A stretch of 64,000 nt of DNA, taken from assembly GCF_000819785.1 (NCBI RefSeq), contig NZ_CDBK01000041.1, positions 1-64,000 on the forward strand. Reading direction: 5' to 3'. Below the pieces are notes generated by a model. It made no database searches and was not told the origin of the DNA. It saw only the letters and a program-made list of their open reading frames with translations. Position numbers and translations under genes: made by a program. This DNA comes from Aeromonas caviae (GTDB lineage: Bacteria > Pseudomonadota > Gammaproteobacteria > Enterobacterales > Aeromonadaceae). Positions 34,848 to 44,460 of the stretch are shown here, in pieces (position 1 is the first letter of the stretch; each line of letters starts with the position of its first letter).

Positions 34848-35570
34848 CTAAAAGCGGGTTTCGACTTCCCCCTTGTCAACCACCCAGGCCTGGATCTCTT
34901 TGCCGGAGCCGAGATTCCTGACTCTCACCCCTTCACCGATGGCGCCGTTTGACAAGGCCGTTCCACGGGTCGTGGCGGAAAAGCCCGGTTGCCCGGCCCG
35001 GATCAGCACCCCTTCCCCTGCCCGGACGGCCCAGGCCTGTTGCAGATCGAGTTCACCGACCAGTTGCCCCATCCTCAGATGGCGAAGGCTCTTGCTGCCT
35101 GCCAGGGGCTGCGAGCTGTGGGTGAAGCCCCGCTGCAACCGGCTGGCATCGAGGGATTTCTCCAGCAGATCCTCCGGGGCGATGACATGTCCCTTGGGGA
35201 TGTCCCGTGCCGCCACCCAGACCGGCAACATCAGGGTGACCTCCACCCGGGCCCGCAACTGCCAGGCGGGCTCGGTACATTCCACCAGATAGGGGCGCCG
35301 CCCCCAGGGTTGGCGATACTGCCCGCCAGCCTGGAAGCGAACCGCCTGACGACATGCCGGCAGGTGGGCCACGGCGGGGGAGAGCCAGACCTGATAGTCG
35401 GCCCGGGTCTCTGGCCAGCCTTGCTGGCGCAGATACTCCCCCAGTGCCGTTTCGGCATCCGCCCTCAGACCGTCGATCAACTGCTGCGACAGCGACGAAG
35501 GTGCCGCCCACGAGGGGAGTGCCAGGAGTAGCAGGGCAAGGAGACCTGCTCGCTTCCCTATGGGAAACAA
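34848..35570 (-). CDS. lfgA: Lateral flagellar P-ring chaperone FlgA_L
   Basis: A 240-aa periplasmic FlgA with a signal peptide (MFPIGKRAGLLALLLLALPSWA-AP) and the C-terminal SAF domain starting about residue 110 (VWVAARDIPKGHVI). It assists P-ring assembly from LfgI. Start is TTG at 35570, with AGGGG 5 bases upstream, which puts the signal peptide at the N-terminus. An ATG at 35639 would add 23 residues without a ribosome-binding site. Divergent from lfgB. Confidence 0.87.
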   Translation of the reverse strand: MFPIGKRAGLLALLLLALPSWAAPSSLSQQLIDGLRADAETALGEYLRQQGWPETRADYQVWLSPAVAHLPACRQAVRFQAGGQYRQPWGRRPYLVECTEPAWQLRARVEVTLMLPVWVAARDIPKGHVIAPEDLLEKSLDASRLQRGFTHSSQPLAGSKSLRHLRMGQLVGELDLQQAWAVRAGEGVLIRAGQPGFSATTRGTALSNGAIGEGVRVRNLGSGKEIQAWVVDKGEVETRF

Positions 35571-35642
35571 TGCTTCCCCTTTTGTCACTCTTGTCAGCCA
35601 GGGGTGATGGCCTGACCAGCGGAAACAACGGTTTTTCATGAT

Positions 35643-35657
35643 TGGCATGAGTCTTGA
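35643..35657 (+). promoter_or_regulatory. Candidate sigma-54 promoter of lfgB
   Basis: TGGCAT-N5-TTGA matches the consensus TGGCAC-N5-TTGC except for one base in each half. It lies 43 bp upstream of the lfgB ATG in the lfgA-lfgB divergent region, where a LafK-dependent promoter is expected. Confidence 0.55.
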
Positions 35658-35700
35658 TAAAGGATGCACCGGTCTGACTGGTTCACAAGAAGGATGAAGC

Positions 35701-36090
35701 ATGAGTATCTCATTTGACAGTGCGCTTGGCGTACACCCCTATGCCCTCGATGTGCGGGCAGACAGGGCTCGTATTCTGGCAGGGAACTTGGCCAATGTGG
35801 ATACCCCGGGCTATCTGGCACGGGATGTGGATTACAAGGCCATCCTCGGCCGGGTCGCCCGGCAGGTGGAGGCAGGAGAGCCGGGCAGCACCATCAGCGA
35901 GGGCACCATGGGCAATGACATGCAACATCCCCTCTACCGCATACCCTATCAGGTCTCCATGGATGGCAACACCGCAGAGCTCAGCGTGGAGCAGAGCAAG
36001 TTTGCCAGCAATGCCACCGACTTCCAGACCAGTCTCACCTTCCTGAATATGAAAATCACCGGGATCGCCAAGGCGATCGAGGGCCGTTAA
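35701..36090 (+). CDS. lfgB: Lateral flagellar proximal rod protein FlgB_L
   Basis: A 129-aa rod protein with the N-terminal NLANVDTPGYLARD signature and C-terminal helix shared by axial proteins. First gene of the long lfgB-L operon; 2 bp before lfgC. Confidence 0.95.
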   Translation: MSISFDSALGVHPYALDVRADRARILAGNLANVDTPGYLARDVDYKAILGRVARQVEAGEPGSTISEGTMGNDMQHPLYRIPYQVSMDGNTAELSVEQSKFASNATDFQTSLTFLNMKITGIAKAIEGR

Positions 36091-36092
36091 TC

Positions 36093-36518
36093 ATGTCGTT
36101 CAATCGCATCTATGACATCGCCGGCAGCGCCATGCGGGCGCAGACCGTCCGCCTTGACACCGTGGCTTCCAACCTCGCCAACGTCGACAGCGCCGCTGGC
36201 AGCGAAGAGGCCGCCTTCCGCGCCATCAAGCCCGTCTTCTCCACCCTCTATCAGCGGGTGCAGGAGGCCGAGGGGCTGGGGGCAGCCCAGGTGCAGATCG
36301 CCGGTATCGTCCAGTCTGACCGCCAGGTGGAGAAACGTCTGGAGCCGACCAATCCCCTGGCCGACGGGGATGGCTTCGTTTACTACTCCAACGTCAACGC
36401 GGTGGAAGAGATGGCGGACATGATGAGCGCCTCCCGGGGATTCGAGACCTCGGTCGAGGTGATCAACCGCATCAACAGTATGCAGCAAGGGCTGCTGCGT
36501 CTTGGTCAGGGGGTGTAA
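36093..36518 (+). CDS. lfgC: Lateral flagellar proximal rod protein FlgC_L
   Basis: A 141-aa rod protein, with SNLANVDSAAGSEEA near the N-terminus and the C-terminal NVNAVEEMADMMSASRGFE block. Directly abuts lfgD. Confidence 0.95.
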   Translation: MSFNRIYDIAGSAMRAQTVRLDTVASNLANVDSAAGSEEAAFRAIKPVFSTLYQRVQEAEGLGAAQVQIAGIVQSDRQVEKRLEPTNPLADGDGFVYYSNVNAVEEMADMMSASRGFETSVEVINRINSMQQGLLRLGQGV

Positions 36519-37202
36519 ATGAGCCTGCCTCAAGTCAGCAGCCTGGATACCGCCCGCAGCGCCAGCCAGCGCGCCGCCACCCCTGAGATCGCCGCCAACG
36601 GTACTTCCGAGGGGCAGGGGGTCCAGCTTCGCAACGAATTCCTCCAGATGATGGTGGCCCAGATCCAGAACCAGGATCCCACCAACCCCCTTGATGGTGC
36701 CCAGTACGTTACCCAGCTGGCCCAGTTCAGCATGGTGGAAGGGGTCGAGAGCCTGAAAGTGCTGCAGCAGAAGTCCATCAACATGATGGACACCCAGCAG
36801 GTGCTCCAGAGCACGGATCTCATCGACAAGGAAGTGATGGTGCCGAGCCAGACCCTTGGCCAGGAGCAGGAGAAGGCGATCCGCGGTCAGGTGGAGCTGG
36901 GCGGCGCGGCCGACACGGTCGAGCTCAAGGTCTATGACAAGCACGGCACCCTGGTCGCCACCAAGAACTGGGGCGAGAGCAAGGCGGGGGCGCTGGATTA
37001 CGAATTGCCGGTGCTGCCCGCTGGCGAATACAGCTTCGAGGTGAAGGCTTCCCTGGGGGGAGTCGCCACCACCACCCGCAATTATGTAGCCAGCCAGGTG
37101 GAGCGCGTCAGCTTGCCGGGCACGGGCGAGATCATGCTGCAAGTGGCAGGCGTGGGGGAGGTTCCCCTGTTCAGCGCCGTCCAGTTTGGCAAGTCGGCGT
37201 AA
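36519..37202 (+). CDS. lfgD: Lateral flagellar hook cap protein FlgD_L
   Basis: A 227-aa hook-capping scaffold. The N-terminal FLQMMVAQIQNQDPTNPLD signature is clear; FlgD Tudor/Ig-like domains follow (about 95-220). Confidence 0.95.
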   Translation: MSLPQVSSLDTARSASQRAATPEIAANGTSEGQGVQLRNEFLQMMVAQIQNQDPTNPLDGAQYVTQLAQFSMVEGVESLKVLQQKSINMMDTQQVLQSTDLIDKEVMVPSQTLGQEQEKAIRGQVELGGAADTVELKVYDKHGTLVATKNWGESKAGALDYELPVLPAGEYSFEVKASLGGVATTTRNYVASQVERVSLPGTGEIMLQVAGVGEVPLFSAVQFGKSA

Positions 37203-37219
37203 CCAGATAGGAGCGAAAC

Positions 37220-38413
37220 ATGTCTTTTAATATCGGACTGAGTGGCCTGCGCGCCGTCAACCAGGAATTGAGCGTCATCAGCAACAACGTGGCCAACGCC
37301 AGCACCGCCGGTTTCAAGTCCAGCCGTGCCGAGTTTGCCGCCATCTACGGTGGCGGCCAGGCCGGCGGCGTGGAGATGAGCAACGTCTCCCAGAACTTCG
37401 ATCGCAACGGGGATGTGACCCGTACCGGGCGGGGCCTGGATCTGGCCATCTCCGGCAACGGCTTCTTCGTGCTCAAGGATGACAACGGTCAGACCTCCTA
37501 TACCCGGGCCGGCCTGTTCCAGCGTGATGCCAGCAACTACCTGATCACCGCCAGCGGCAACCGTCTGCAGGGTTATGTGACCAATGATGCGGGTGAGCTG
37601 CAATCCGGCGTGGTGGGTGACATTCAGGTCAAGGCGGGCAGCCTGGCGGCCAAGCCGTCCGACACCCTGGAGTTCGTGGCGAACCTCAAGGCGGACGCCA
37701 GCGTCATCGACCAGGGGCTGCACCCATTCGATCCCGCCAAGGCGGACAGCTTCAGCTACTCCCAGTCCAGCAAGGTGTATGACTCTCTCGGGGTCGAGCA
37801 CACCGTCACCCAGTATTTCGTGAAGACCGGCGAGAACACCTGGCAGGTCAACTATGCCTTCAACGGGACCCAGACCGGTGCGCCGGTGACCATGGAGTTC
37901 AACACCAACGGCACCCTGAAGTCGCCGACCACGGCCCCCGTGCTGAACCTGGCCCCCGCCGGTGCCGAGCCCATCACCCTCACCGCCGATCTGGCCCGGG
38001 TCAGCCAGTACGCCTCCGATTTCAACGCCACGCGCAACCAATCCAACGGCTATACCGCCGGGGATCTGTCCGGGGTCAGGGTGGATGCGGACGGCGGCGT
38101 CTACGCCACCTTCACCAACGGCCAGAGCCTGCTCCAGGGCCAGGTGGTGATGGCGAACTTCGCCAATCCCCAGGGCCTGCTGCAAGCCAACAACACCACC
38201 TGGCAGCAGTCGTTCAGCTCGGGCCAGCCCGTGCTGGGAGCGCCGGGTAGCGGGACCCTGGGCGGCCTGACGGCGGGCGCCTACGAGGCATCCAACGTCG
38301 ACTTGACCGGAGAGCTGGTCAGCCTGATGACCTCCCAGCGCAACTACCAGGCCAACGCCAAGACCATCAGCTCGGCGGACAAGATGACCCAGGTCCTGTT
38401 CAACTCCTTCTAA
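37220..38413 (+). CDS. lfgE: Lateral flagellar hook protein FlgE_L
   Basis: A 397-aa hook subunit. N-terminal NNVANASTAGFKSSRAEF and C-terminal LVSLMTSQRNYQANAKTI axial-protein helices flank variable D1/D2 domains. Confidence 0.96.
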   Translation: MSFNIGLSGLRAVNQELSVISNNVANASTAGFKSSRAEFAAIYGGGQAGGVEMSNVSQNFDRNGDVTRTGRGLDLAISGNGFFVLKDDNGQTSYTRAGLFQRDASNYLITASGNRLQGYVTNDAGELQSGVVGDIQVKAGSLAAKPSDTLEFVANLKADASVIDQGLHPFDPAKADSFSYSQSSKVYDSLGVEHTVTQYFVKTGENTWQVNYAFNGTQTGAPVTMEFNTNGTLKSPTTAPVLNLAPAGAEPITLTADLARVSQYASDFNATRNQSNGYTAGDLSGVRVDADGGVYATFTNGQSLLQGQVVMANFANPQGLLQANNTTWQQSFSSGQPVLGAPGSGTLGGLTAGAYEASNVDLTGELVSLMTSQRNYQANAKTISSADKMTQVLFNSF

Positions 38414-38423
38414 GGCGTGATCC

Positions 38424-39158
38424 GTGGAAAAGCTTATCTATACCGCCATGTCGGGGGCGCAACACACCCTCATGGCCCAGCAGATCCGGGCCAACAACCT
38501 GGCCAACGTGAATACCGCCGGTTTTCGTGCCGACTTCGAGCGGGCGTCCGCCTATGCCCTGACCGGCGATGGCTACCAGAGCCGGGTCATGGCCAGGGAA
38601 GAGCAGGCGGGAACCGACTTTCGGGCGGGCGCCCTGATGCAGACCGGCCGCAAGCTGGACGTGGCGATCCGCGGCGACGGTTTTCTCACCGTGCAGACCG
38701 CAGACGGCAAGGAGGCCTACACCCGTGCCGGCAACCTGGAGGTGGACGGGGAGGGGTTACTGACCCTCAACGGCCGTCCCGTGCTTGGGGATGGCGGCGA
38801 GATGGTACTGCCCGCCTATCGGGATCTGAGCTTTGGCAAGGATGGCTCCCTCAGCATCACCCCGCCGGGGGGCGGCGCCCGTCTGGACGTGGGCCGGCTC
38901 AAGCTGGTGAACCCGGATCCGGCCGAGCTGGTTAAGGGGGCTGACGGCCTGTTCCGCCAGCGCCAGGGCGGGGATGCGGAGATCAGCGAGCAGGTGGTGC
39001 TGGCGTCCGGTTTCCTCGAGGGGGCCAACGTGAACGCGGTGGACGAGCTGATCGGCAGCATGTCCCTGACCCGCAATTTCGAGTTGCAGGTCAAGTTGAT
39101 GAAGACGGCGGACGAGCAGGCCAGGCAGGGTGCCAGGCTGATCTCTGGCCAGGGCTGA
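38424..39158 (+). CDS. lfgF: Lateral flagellar rod protein FlgF_L
   Basis: A 244-aa rod protein beginning MEKLIYTAMSGAQHTL, typical of FlgF. Start is GTG. Ends 75 bp before lfgG; no hairpin stands out in that gap. Confidence 0.95.
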   Translation: MEKLIYTAMSGAQHTLMAQQIRANNLANVNTAGFRADFERASAYALTGDGYQSRVMAREEQAGTDFRAGALMQTGRKLDVAIRGDGFLTVQTADGKEAYTRAGNLEVDGEGLLTLNGRPVLGDGGEMVLPAYRDLSFGKDGSLSITPPGGGARLDVGRLKLVNPDPAELVKGADGLFRQRQGGDAEISEQVVLASGFLEGANVNAVDELIGSMSLTRNFELQVKLMKTADEQARQGARLISGQG

Positions 39159-39233
39159 CGGTCGGCCATGGCGGCCGGGAATGAATACTGACGGGATGCA
39201 CCCCGTTCGAACGAATCAGGTGGAGAAACGAAG

Positions 39234-40019
39234 ATGCATGCAGCGCTGTGGGTGAGCAAGACGGGTCTGTCGGCACAGGATGCCAAGATGGCCAGCATTT
39301 CCAACAACCTGGCCAACGTCAACACGGTCGGTTTCAAGCGGGATCGGGTGGCGTTCGAGGATCTGTTCTATCAGGTTCAGCGCCAGCCCGGTGCCCAGCA
39401 GGATCAGCAGAACCTGTCCCCCATCGGAATCCAGATGGGTAATGGTGTGCGGGTGGTCGGCACCCAGAAGGTATTCACGCCAGGGCAGTTCCAGAACACC
39501 AACCAGGAGCTGGACATGGCGGTGGTGGGGGCCGGCTTCTTCAGCGTCGAGCGCCCGGATGGCGAGACGGCCTATACCCGCAACGGTCAATGGCACCGCA
39601 ATGCGGAAGGGCTGCTGGTCAATGCCGACGGCCTGCCCATGCTGCCGCAGATCCAGATCCCGGACAACGCGACCAAGATCGCCATCGGCACCGACGGCAC
39701 CGTGAGCGCCACCCTGCCGGGACAGCAGGAGAACGTGGAGCTGGGGCGCATCACCCTGACCAACTTCTCCAACCCGGCCGGTCTGGAAGCCCTGGGGGGC
39801 AACCTCTACCGGGCGACCGGTGCCTCCGGTGAAGCCATCGAAGGGGTCCCGGGTGAAGAGGCCATGGGGGCCATCAAGCAGTTCACCCTGGAGAGTTCCA
39901 ACGTGAACGTGGTGGAAGAGATGGTGGACATGATCACCACCCAGCGCGCCTACGAGATGAATGCCAAGGTGGTCTCCTCCGCCGATCAGATGCTCAAGTT
40001 CGTGGCCCAGGCGCTGTGA
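39234..40019 (+). CDS. lfgG: Lateral flagellar distal rod protein FlgG_L
   Basis: A 261-aa distal rod protein, with MHAALWVSKTGLSAQD start, NNLANVNTVGFKRDR and C-terminal NVNVVEEMVDMITTQRAYEM. Stop overlaps the lfgH start. Confidence 0.96.
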   Translation: MHAALWVSKTGLSAQDAKMASISNNLANVNTVGFKRDRVAFEDLFYQVQRQPGAQQDQQNLSPIGIQMGNGVRVVGTQKVFTPGQFQNTNQELDMAVVGAGFFSVERPDGETAYTRNGQWHRNAEGLLVNADGLPMLPQIQIPDNATKIAIGTDGTVSATLPGQQENVELGRITLTNFSNPAGLEALGGNLYRATGASGEAIEGVPGEEAMGAIKQFTLESSNVNVVEEMVDMITTQRAYEMNAKVVSSADQMLKFVAQAL

Positions 40020-40690
40020 TGATGAAGCCGGTGTGGTATTGCGTCGTGCTCGCCCTGCTGCTGGGGGGCTGCTCCACCTATGAGTTGCAGGCCCCCGAGC
40101 CCGGTGACGAGAAGTGGGCCCCTTCCCGCTCCGAGCTGACGAAAGCCGGGGTGGGGGAGGATGGCAGCCTCTACCGTAACGACTACATGATGACCCTGTT
40201 CCAGGATCGCCGTGCCTACCGGGTCGGCGACATCCTGACCGTCATGCTGGAGGAGCGCACCCAGTCCAGCAAGAAGGCCAACACCAGCATGAACAAGAAC
40301 AGCAATCTGAGCGTGCCTGTGCCTTCCATCGGCGGTGTTTCCCGACCGGACTGGAGTGCCTCTATCAAGGCGGATCGCGACTTCGACGGCGGGGCGACCT
40401 CCAGCCAGCAGAATACCCTGGCGGGGGCCATCACGGTCACCGTGGCCGAAGTGATGCCCAACGGGGTGCTGGGGATCCGGGGGGAGAAGTGGATCCGCCT
40501 CAACCAGGGGGATGAGTACATCCGTCTGGGGGGCATGGTGCGGGTCGAGGACATCGACCAGAGCAACCGCATCTCGTCCCAGCGCATCGCCGATGCCCGC
40601 ATCACCTATGCCGGTCGCGGCGCCCTGGCCGACAGCAACCAGATGGGCTGGCTGTCGCGCTTCTTCAGTTCCGCCTTCTCCCCCTTGTGA
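40019..40690 (+). CDS. lfgH: Lateral flagellar L-ring lipoprotein FlgH_L
   Basis: A 223-aa outer-membrane lipoprotein (lipobox LLGGC, Cys about 17) forming the L ring. ATG at 40019 overlaps the lfgG stop; the next codon is also ATG. Confidence 0.95.
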   Translation: MMKPVWYCVVLALLLGGCSTYELQAPEPGDEKWAPSRSELTKAGVGEDGSLYRNDYMMTLFQDRRAYRVGDILTVMLEERTQSSKKANTSMNKNSNLSVPVPSIGGVSRPDWSASIKADRDFDGGATSSQQNTLAGAITVTVAEVMPNGVLGIRGEKWIRLNQGDEYIRLGGMVRVEDIDQSNRISSQRIADARITYAGRGALADSNQMGWLSRFFSSAFSPL

Positions 40691-40698
40691 GGATTTCG

Positions 40699-41805
40699 AT
40701 GAACAGATGGTATATCGCCCTGCTCTGCCTGGCGCTGTCGGGCGTAGCCGGCGCCGCTGCCCCCGCCAAACGGGCCCTGCTGGACATTGCCGACGTGCAG
40801 GGGATGAGAGCCAACCAGCTGGTGGGCTATGGCCTGGTGGTCGGCCTCTCCGGTACCGGGGATCGCAGCCAGGTCAAATTCACCGGCCAGTCCATGACCA
40901 ACATGCTCAAGCAGTTCGGGGTACAACTGCCCGATGACATCGATCCCAAGCTCAAGAACGTGGCTGCCGTCTCCGTGCAGGCGACGCTGCCCGCCCTCGC
41001 CGGCAAGGGTCAGCAGATGGACGTGACCGTGACCTCCATCGGCGATGCCAAGAGCCTGAGAGGCGGCTCGCTGCTGCTCACTCCCCTGCGCGGCATCGAC
41101 GGTGAAGTCTATGCGGTCGCCCAGGGCAACCTGGTGGTGGCCGGGGTCAAGGCGGAGGGGCAATCCGGCTCCTCCGTGACCATCAACGTGCCGACGGCCG
41201 GCATCATCCCGAACGGTGCCATCATCGAGCGGGAGGTGGCCAGCAACTTCTCGGACAAGCCGGAAGTGACGCTCAACCTGCACCAGCCCAACTTCAAGAC
41301 GGCCCGCAACGTGGAACGGGAGATCAACCGCCAGCTCGGTCCCGTGGCCAAGGCGGTCAGCGCCGGTCGCATCCAGATTGCGGCCCCCCGCGATGAGAGC
41401 CAGCGGATCTCCTTCATGGCCCTGTTGCAGGACATCCAGGTGGACATGGGCAAGGAGCGGCCGCGAGTCGTTTTCAACAGCCGTACCGGCACCGTGGTCA
41501 TGGGGCAGGGGGTCAAGGTGCACAAGGCGGCGGTCAGCCATGGCAGCCTGACGGTCACCATAGGTGAGAGCCAGACGGTGAGCCAGCCCAATGCCTTCTC
41601 CAACGGGCGGACCACCACGACGCCCAACTCCCAGATCCAGGTTGACCGGGAGCGCAACAACATGTTTGTCTGGCCGGATGGCACCTCCCTGGAGGTGATC
41701 GTCAAGGCGGTGAATTCCCTGGGGGCGACCCCGGATGATGTCATGGCCATCCTGCAAGCCCTCGACGAGGCGGGAGCCCTCGAAGGCGAGCTGGTGGTCA
41801 TCTAA
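40699..41805 (+). CDS. lfgI: Lateral flagellar P-ring protein FlgI_L
   Basis: A 368-aa periplasmic P-ring subunit with a signal peptide (cleavage near VAGAAA) and conserved [20 protein letters not shown]. The ATG at 40699 has GAGG 7 bases upstream; the GTG at 40687 lies in the lfgH tail. Confidence 0.95.
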   Translation: MNRWYIALLCLALSGVAGAAAPAKRALLDIADVQGMRANQLVGYGLVVGLSGTGDRSQVKFTGQSMTNMLKQFGVQLPDDIDPKLKNVAAVSVQATLPALAGKGQQMDVTVTSIGDAKSLRGGSLLLTPLRGIDGEVYAVAQGNLVVAGVKAEGQSGSSVTINVPTAGIIPNGAIIEREVASNFSDKPEVTLNLHQPNFKTARNVEREINRQLGPVAKAVSAGRIQIAAPRDESQRISFMALLQDIQVDMGKERPRVVFNSRTGTVVMGQGVKVHKAAVSHGSLTVTIGESQTVSQPNAFSNGRTTTTPNSQIQVDRERNNMFVWPDGTSLEVIVKAVNSLGATPDDVMAILQALDEAGALEGELVVI

Positions 41806-41813
41806 GGATCTCT

Positions 41814-42212
41814 ATGACCAGAATTACCTCGGAGCCTGGTTTCTATCAGGATCTCAATGAACTGCAGCAGATAAAGAGCAACCCGGATCAGCGCGCGGCC
41901 CTGGAGGCGGCGGCCGGCCAGTTCGAGGTGAGCTTCCTGCAGACGGTGCTCAAGCACATGCGTTCGGCGTCCGACGCCATGCAGGATGAAGAGGACAGGC
42001 TTATCAAGGGGGAGTCCCTCTACCGCGACATGTACGACAGCCAGCTCGCGATGAGCCTGGTCAAGCGCGGCGGCATGGGGCTCAAGGAGCAGATGGTCAA
42101 TCAACTGGCCCCCACATTAAAGAATGCCGAGCCGGTGGTCGCTTCAGACTCCCAGACCCTGGCTGCCTTCAGTCAGCCTCTGAATTCGGCAAAAATGAGG
42201 AAAGTTGACTGA
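41814..42212 (+). CDS. lfgJ: Lateral FlgJ_L, rod-scaffold domain only
   Basis: A 132-aa protein with only the N-terminal rod-binding domain of FlgJ (AAGQFEVSFLQTVLKHMRSA, then MYDSQLAMSLVKRGGMGL). The C-terminal glucosaminidase domain of the about 310-aa polar FlgJ is absent, and the next frame opens directly into lfgK, so this is not a frameshift. Another enzyme must open the peptidoglycan for the rod. Confidence 0.93.
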   Translation: MTRITSEPGFYQDLNELQQIKSNPDQRAALEAAAGQFEVSFLQTVLKHMRSASDAMQDEEDRLIKGESLYRDMYDSQLAMSLVKRGGMGLKEQMVNQLAPTLKNAEPVVASDSQTLAAFSQPLNSAKMRKVD

Positions 42213-43531
42213 TGTCGCTGCTCAGTATCGGTTTTAGCGGACTCAATGCATCGCAGATCGCATTGAACATCTCTGCCCAGAATATCGCCAACGTCAATAC
42301 CATCGGGTACAGCCGCCAGGAGGCCATGATGGGCAGCCTGTCGGGCTTTGGCCGGATGGACAACGGCATGGGGGTCGAGGTGACCGGGGTTCGCAGGATC
42401 ACCGATGACTATCTGGTCTCCCAGCACTGGCGCAGCCGCTCCGCGACCGGCTCCTCCTATGCGTTTCACCAGTACATCAATACGACGGAGCAGTTGCTCG
42501 GCAGCGAGTCGATGAACATCACCAAGGGGCTGGACAGTTTCTTTGCGTCCCTGAGCGCCGCCCTCGACAGCCCGGAAACACCGGCGCAGCGCAGCCAGAT
42601 CGTCAGCTCGGCCGGTGCCCTGGCCAACCGCTTCGGCCAGTTGAACGAGAGCCTGCTGACCCAGGAGAAGCAGATCGACGATCAGTTGGGCAGCACCATT
42701 ACCCAGGTGAACAGCTATCTCAAGCAGGTGGCGGAGCTCAACACCCAGATCGGCGAGCAGGCTTCCAAAGGGGTCAACACCTCGGCGCTGGAAGACAGCC
42801 GCGAGCAGATAGTGCGCGAGCTGTCGACCTTCATGGAGGTGCGGGTCAATCGTCAGAGCGACGGCTCCTTCTCCCTGAGCCTGCCCCAGGGCCAGCCCCT
42901 GGTGCTGGCCGGCAGCAGCAGCACCCTCTCTCTGGCCGGCGACACCCTGAGCCTGAGCTTCGGGCCGCAATCCTTCGAGGTCCCCAGACTTCAGGGCGGC
43001 ACCCTGGCGGGCGTGCTGGAATATCGCACCACAGTGCTGCGCCCCCTGCGCGACGAGCTGAACCAGATCGCGAAGAAGCTGGCGGATGACTTCAACGCCA
43101 AGCAGGCGGGTGGCGTCGATCTGAACGGCGATCCCGGCAAACCCCTGTTCAGCTACGACCCCCTCAATCCCTCCGGCACCCTCAAGGTGGCCGACGGCTT
43201 TACCGGGGATCACCTCGCCTTCGCCAAGGCGGGGGGCGGCAACGGCGACAACCGCAACCTGCAGGAGCTGCTGACCATCAAGGATGATCAGTACGATGCC
43301 TACAGCGCCCTGCTTGGCAAGATGGCGGTGCAGAGCGGTCAGGCCAAGGCGACCATGGAGGCCGATGCCAACATGGAGAAACAGCTCGCCACCAAGCTCA
43401 GCAGCGTGAGCGGCGTCAACCTCGATGAGGAAGGGGTCAAGGTGATGGCCTACACCAAGGCGTATCAGGCCAATGCCAAGGTGATCAGCACCTCGGATCA
43501 ACTCTTCAATTCCATTCTCAACATGTTCTGA
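42212..43531 (+). CDS. lfgK: Lateral hook-associated protein 1, FlgK_L
   Basis: A 439-aa hook-filament junction protein; N-terminal NISAQNIANVNTIGYSRQEA and C-terminal KAYQANAKVISTSDQLFNSI are typical. ATG overlaps the lfgJ stop. Expected client of LfgN. Confidence 0.95.
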   Translation: MSLLSIGFSGLNASQIALNISAQNIANVNTIGYSRQEAMMGSLSGFGRMDNGMGVEVTGVRRITDDYLVSQHWRSRSATGSSYAFHQYINTTEQLLGSESMNITKGLDSFFASLSAALDSPETPAQRSQIVSSAGALANRFGQLNESLLTQEKQIDDQLGSTITQVNSYLKQVAELNTQIGEQASKGVNTSALEDSREQIVRELSTFMEVRVNRQSDGSFSLSLPQGQPLVLAGSSSTLSLAGDTLSLSFGPQSFEVPRLQGGTLAGVLEYRTTVLRPLRDELNQIAKKLADDFNAKQAGGVDLNGDPGKPLFSYDPLNPSGTLKVADGFTGDHLAFAKAGGGNGDNRNLQELLTIKDDQYDAYSALLGKMAVQSGQAKATMEADANMEKQLATKLSSVSGVNLDEEGVKVMAYTKAYQANAKVISTSDQLFNSILNMF

Positions 43532-43541
43532 CGGAGTCCGC

Positions 43542-44441
43542 ATGCGCATCAGCACCAACCAGATCCAGCTCAGCATGCTCGACAACCTGCAGCGGGGCTT
43601 TGGCGACTACGCCCGGCTGGATCGCCAGATCTCCTCCAACAAGCGGATCCTGCAGCCTTCGGACGATCCCGTGGGCAGCGTGCAACTGCTCGGTCTGAAG
43701 AAAGAGCAGGTGGCCATGGCCCAGTACCAGAAGAACATCGCCAATGCCAAGAGCCAGCTATCCCAGGGGGAGCTGCAGTTCGAGACCATGACCAACATGC
43801 TGAGCCGGTTGCGGGAGCTGACCCAGACGGCGGCCAACGGTTCCCTCTCCGAGGACGATCGCCGGGCGGTGTCCAGCGAGGCGGCCATCATCAAGGAGGG
43901 GCTGCTGGATCTCGCCAATGCCCGCAACGAGAACGGTTCAAGCCTGTTCAGCGGCAGCCAGGTGGACAAGACCCCCATCGTCCAGGGGCCGGGTGGCGGC
44001 TATCTCTATCAGGGGGATGCCCTGGTGCGGGAGGTGGAGATTGCCCGGGGGGTGACGGTGTCCCTCAACCAGACCGCAGACAGCCTGTTCATCCAGAACG
44101 GGGATTTCTTCAAGCAGCTGGACGACATGGTGGCGGCCTTCGATGCTGGCGCACCGGATGCGGCGGATCAGGCCAGAGCCATGCTGGATCGCAGCAAGAC
44201 CCTGCAGGATGACATCAGCCAGATGGTGAGCACCATAGGGGCACGCATCAATCTGCTGGATCAGGTGGACGAGGGTCATGCCGAGAAGAGCACCTATAGC
44301 AAGGAAGTGAGCAATCAGATAGAGTCCCTCGACTACGCGGGGGCCGTGACCCAGCAGGCGCATGTGCTGATGGCTCTGCAGGTGCAACAGCAGGCCTTCG
44401 CCAAGGTGAATGGCCTGAGCCTGTTCAACTACATGCCCTAA
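43542..44441 (+). CDS. lfgL: Lateral hook-associated protein 3, FlgL_L
   Basis: A 299-aa junction protein with flagellin-like ends (MRISTNQIQLSMLDN ...; C-terminal YAGAVTQQAHVLMALQVQQQAF). Followed 19 bp later by an unknown gene on the same transcript. Confidence 0.95.
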   Translation: MRISTNQIQLSMLDNLQRGFGDYARLDRQISSNKRILQPSDDPVGSVQLLGLKKEQVAMAQYQKNIANAKSQLSQGELQFETMTNMLSRLRELTQTAANGSLSEDDRRAVSSEAAIIKEGLLDLANARNENGSSLFSGSQVDKTPIVQGPGGGYLYQGDALVREVEIARGVTVSLNQTADSLFIQNGDFFKQLDDMVAAFDAGAPDAADQARAMLDRSKTLQDDISQMVSTIGARINLLDQVDEGHAEKSTYSKEVSNQIESLDYAGAVTQQAHVLMALQVQQQAFAKVNGLSLFNYMP

Positions 44442-44460
44442 ATCTGTCTAAGGAGCCAGG

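Noticed and set aside
41814-42212. Frameshift or truncation of lfgJ
   Set aside because: The stop overlaps the lfgK ATG, and no hydrolase-domain sequence follows in any frame, so the short form is genuine.
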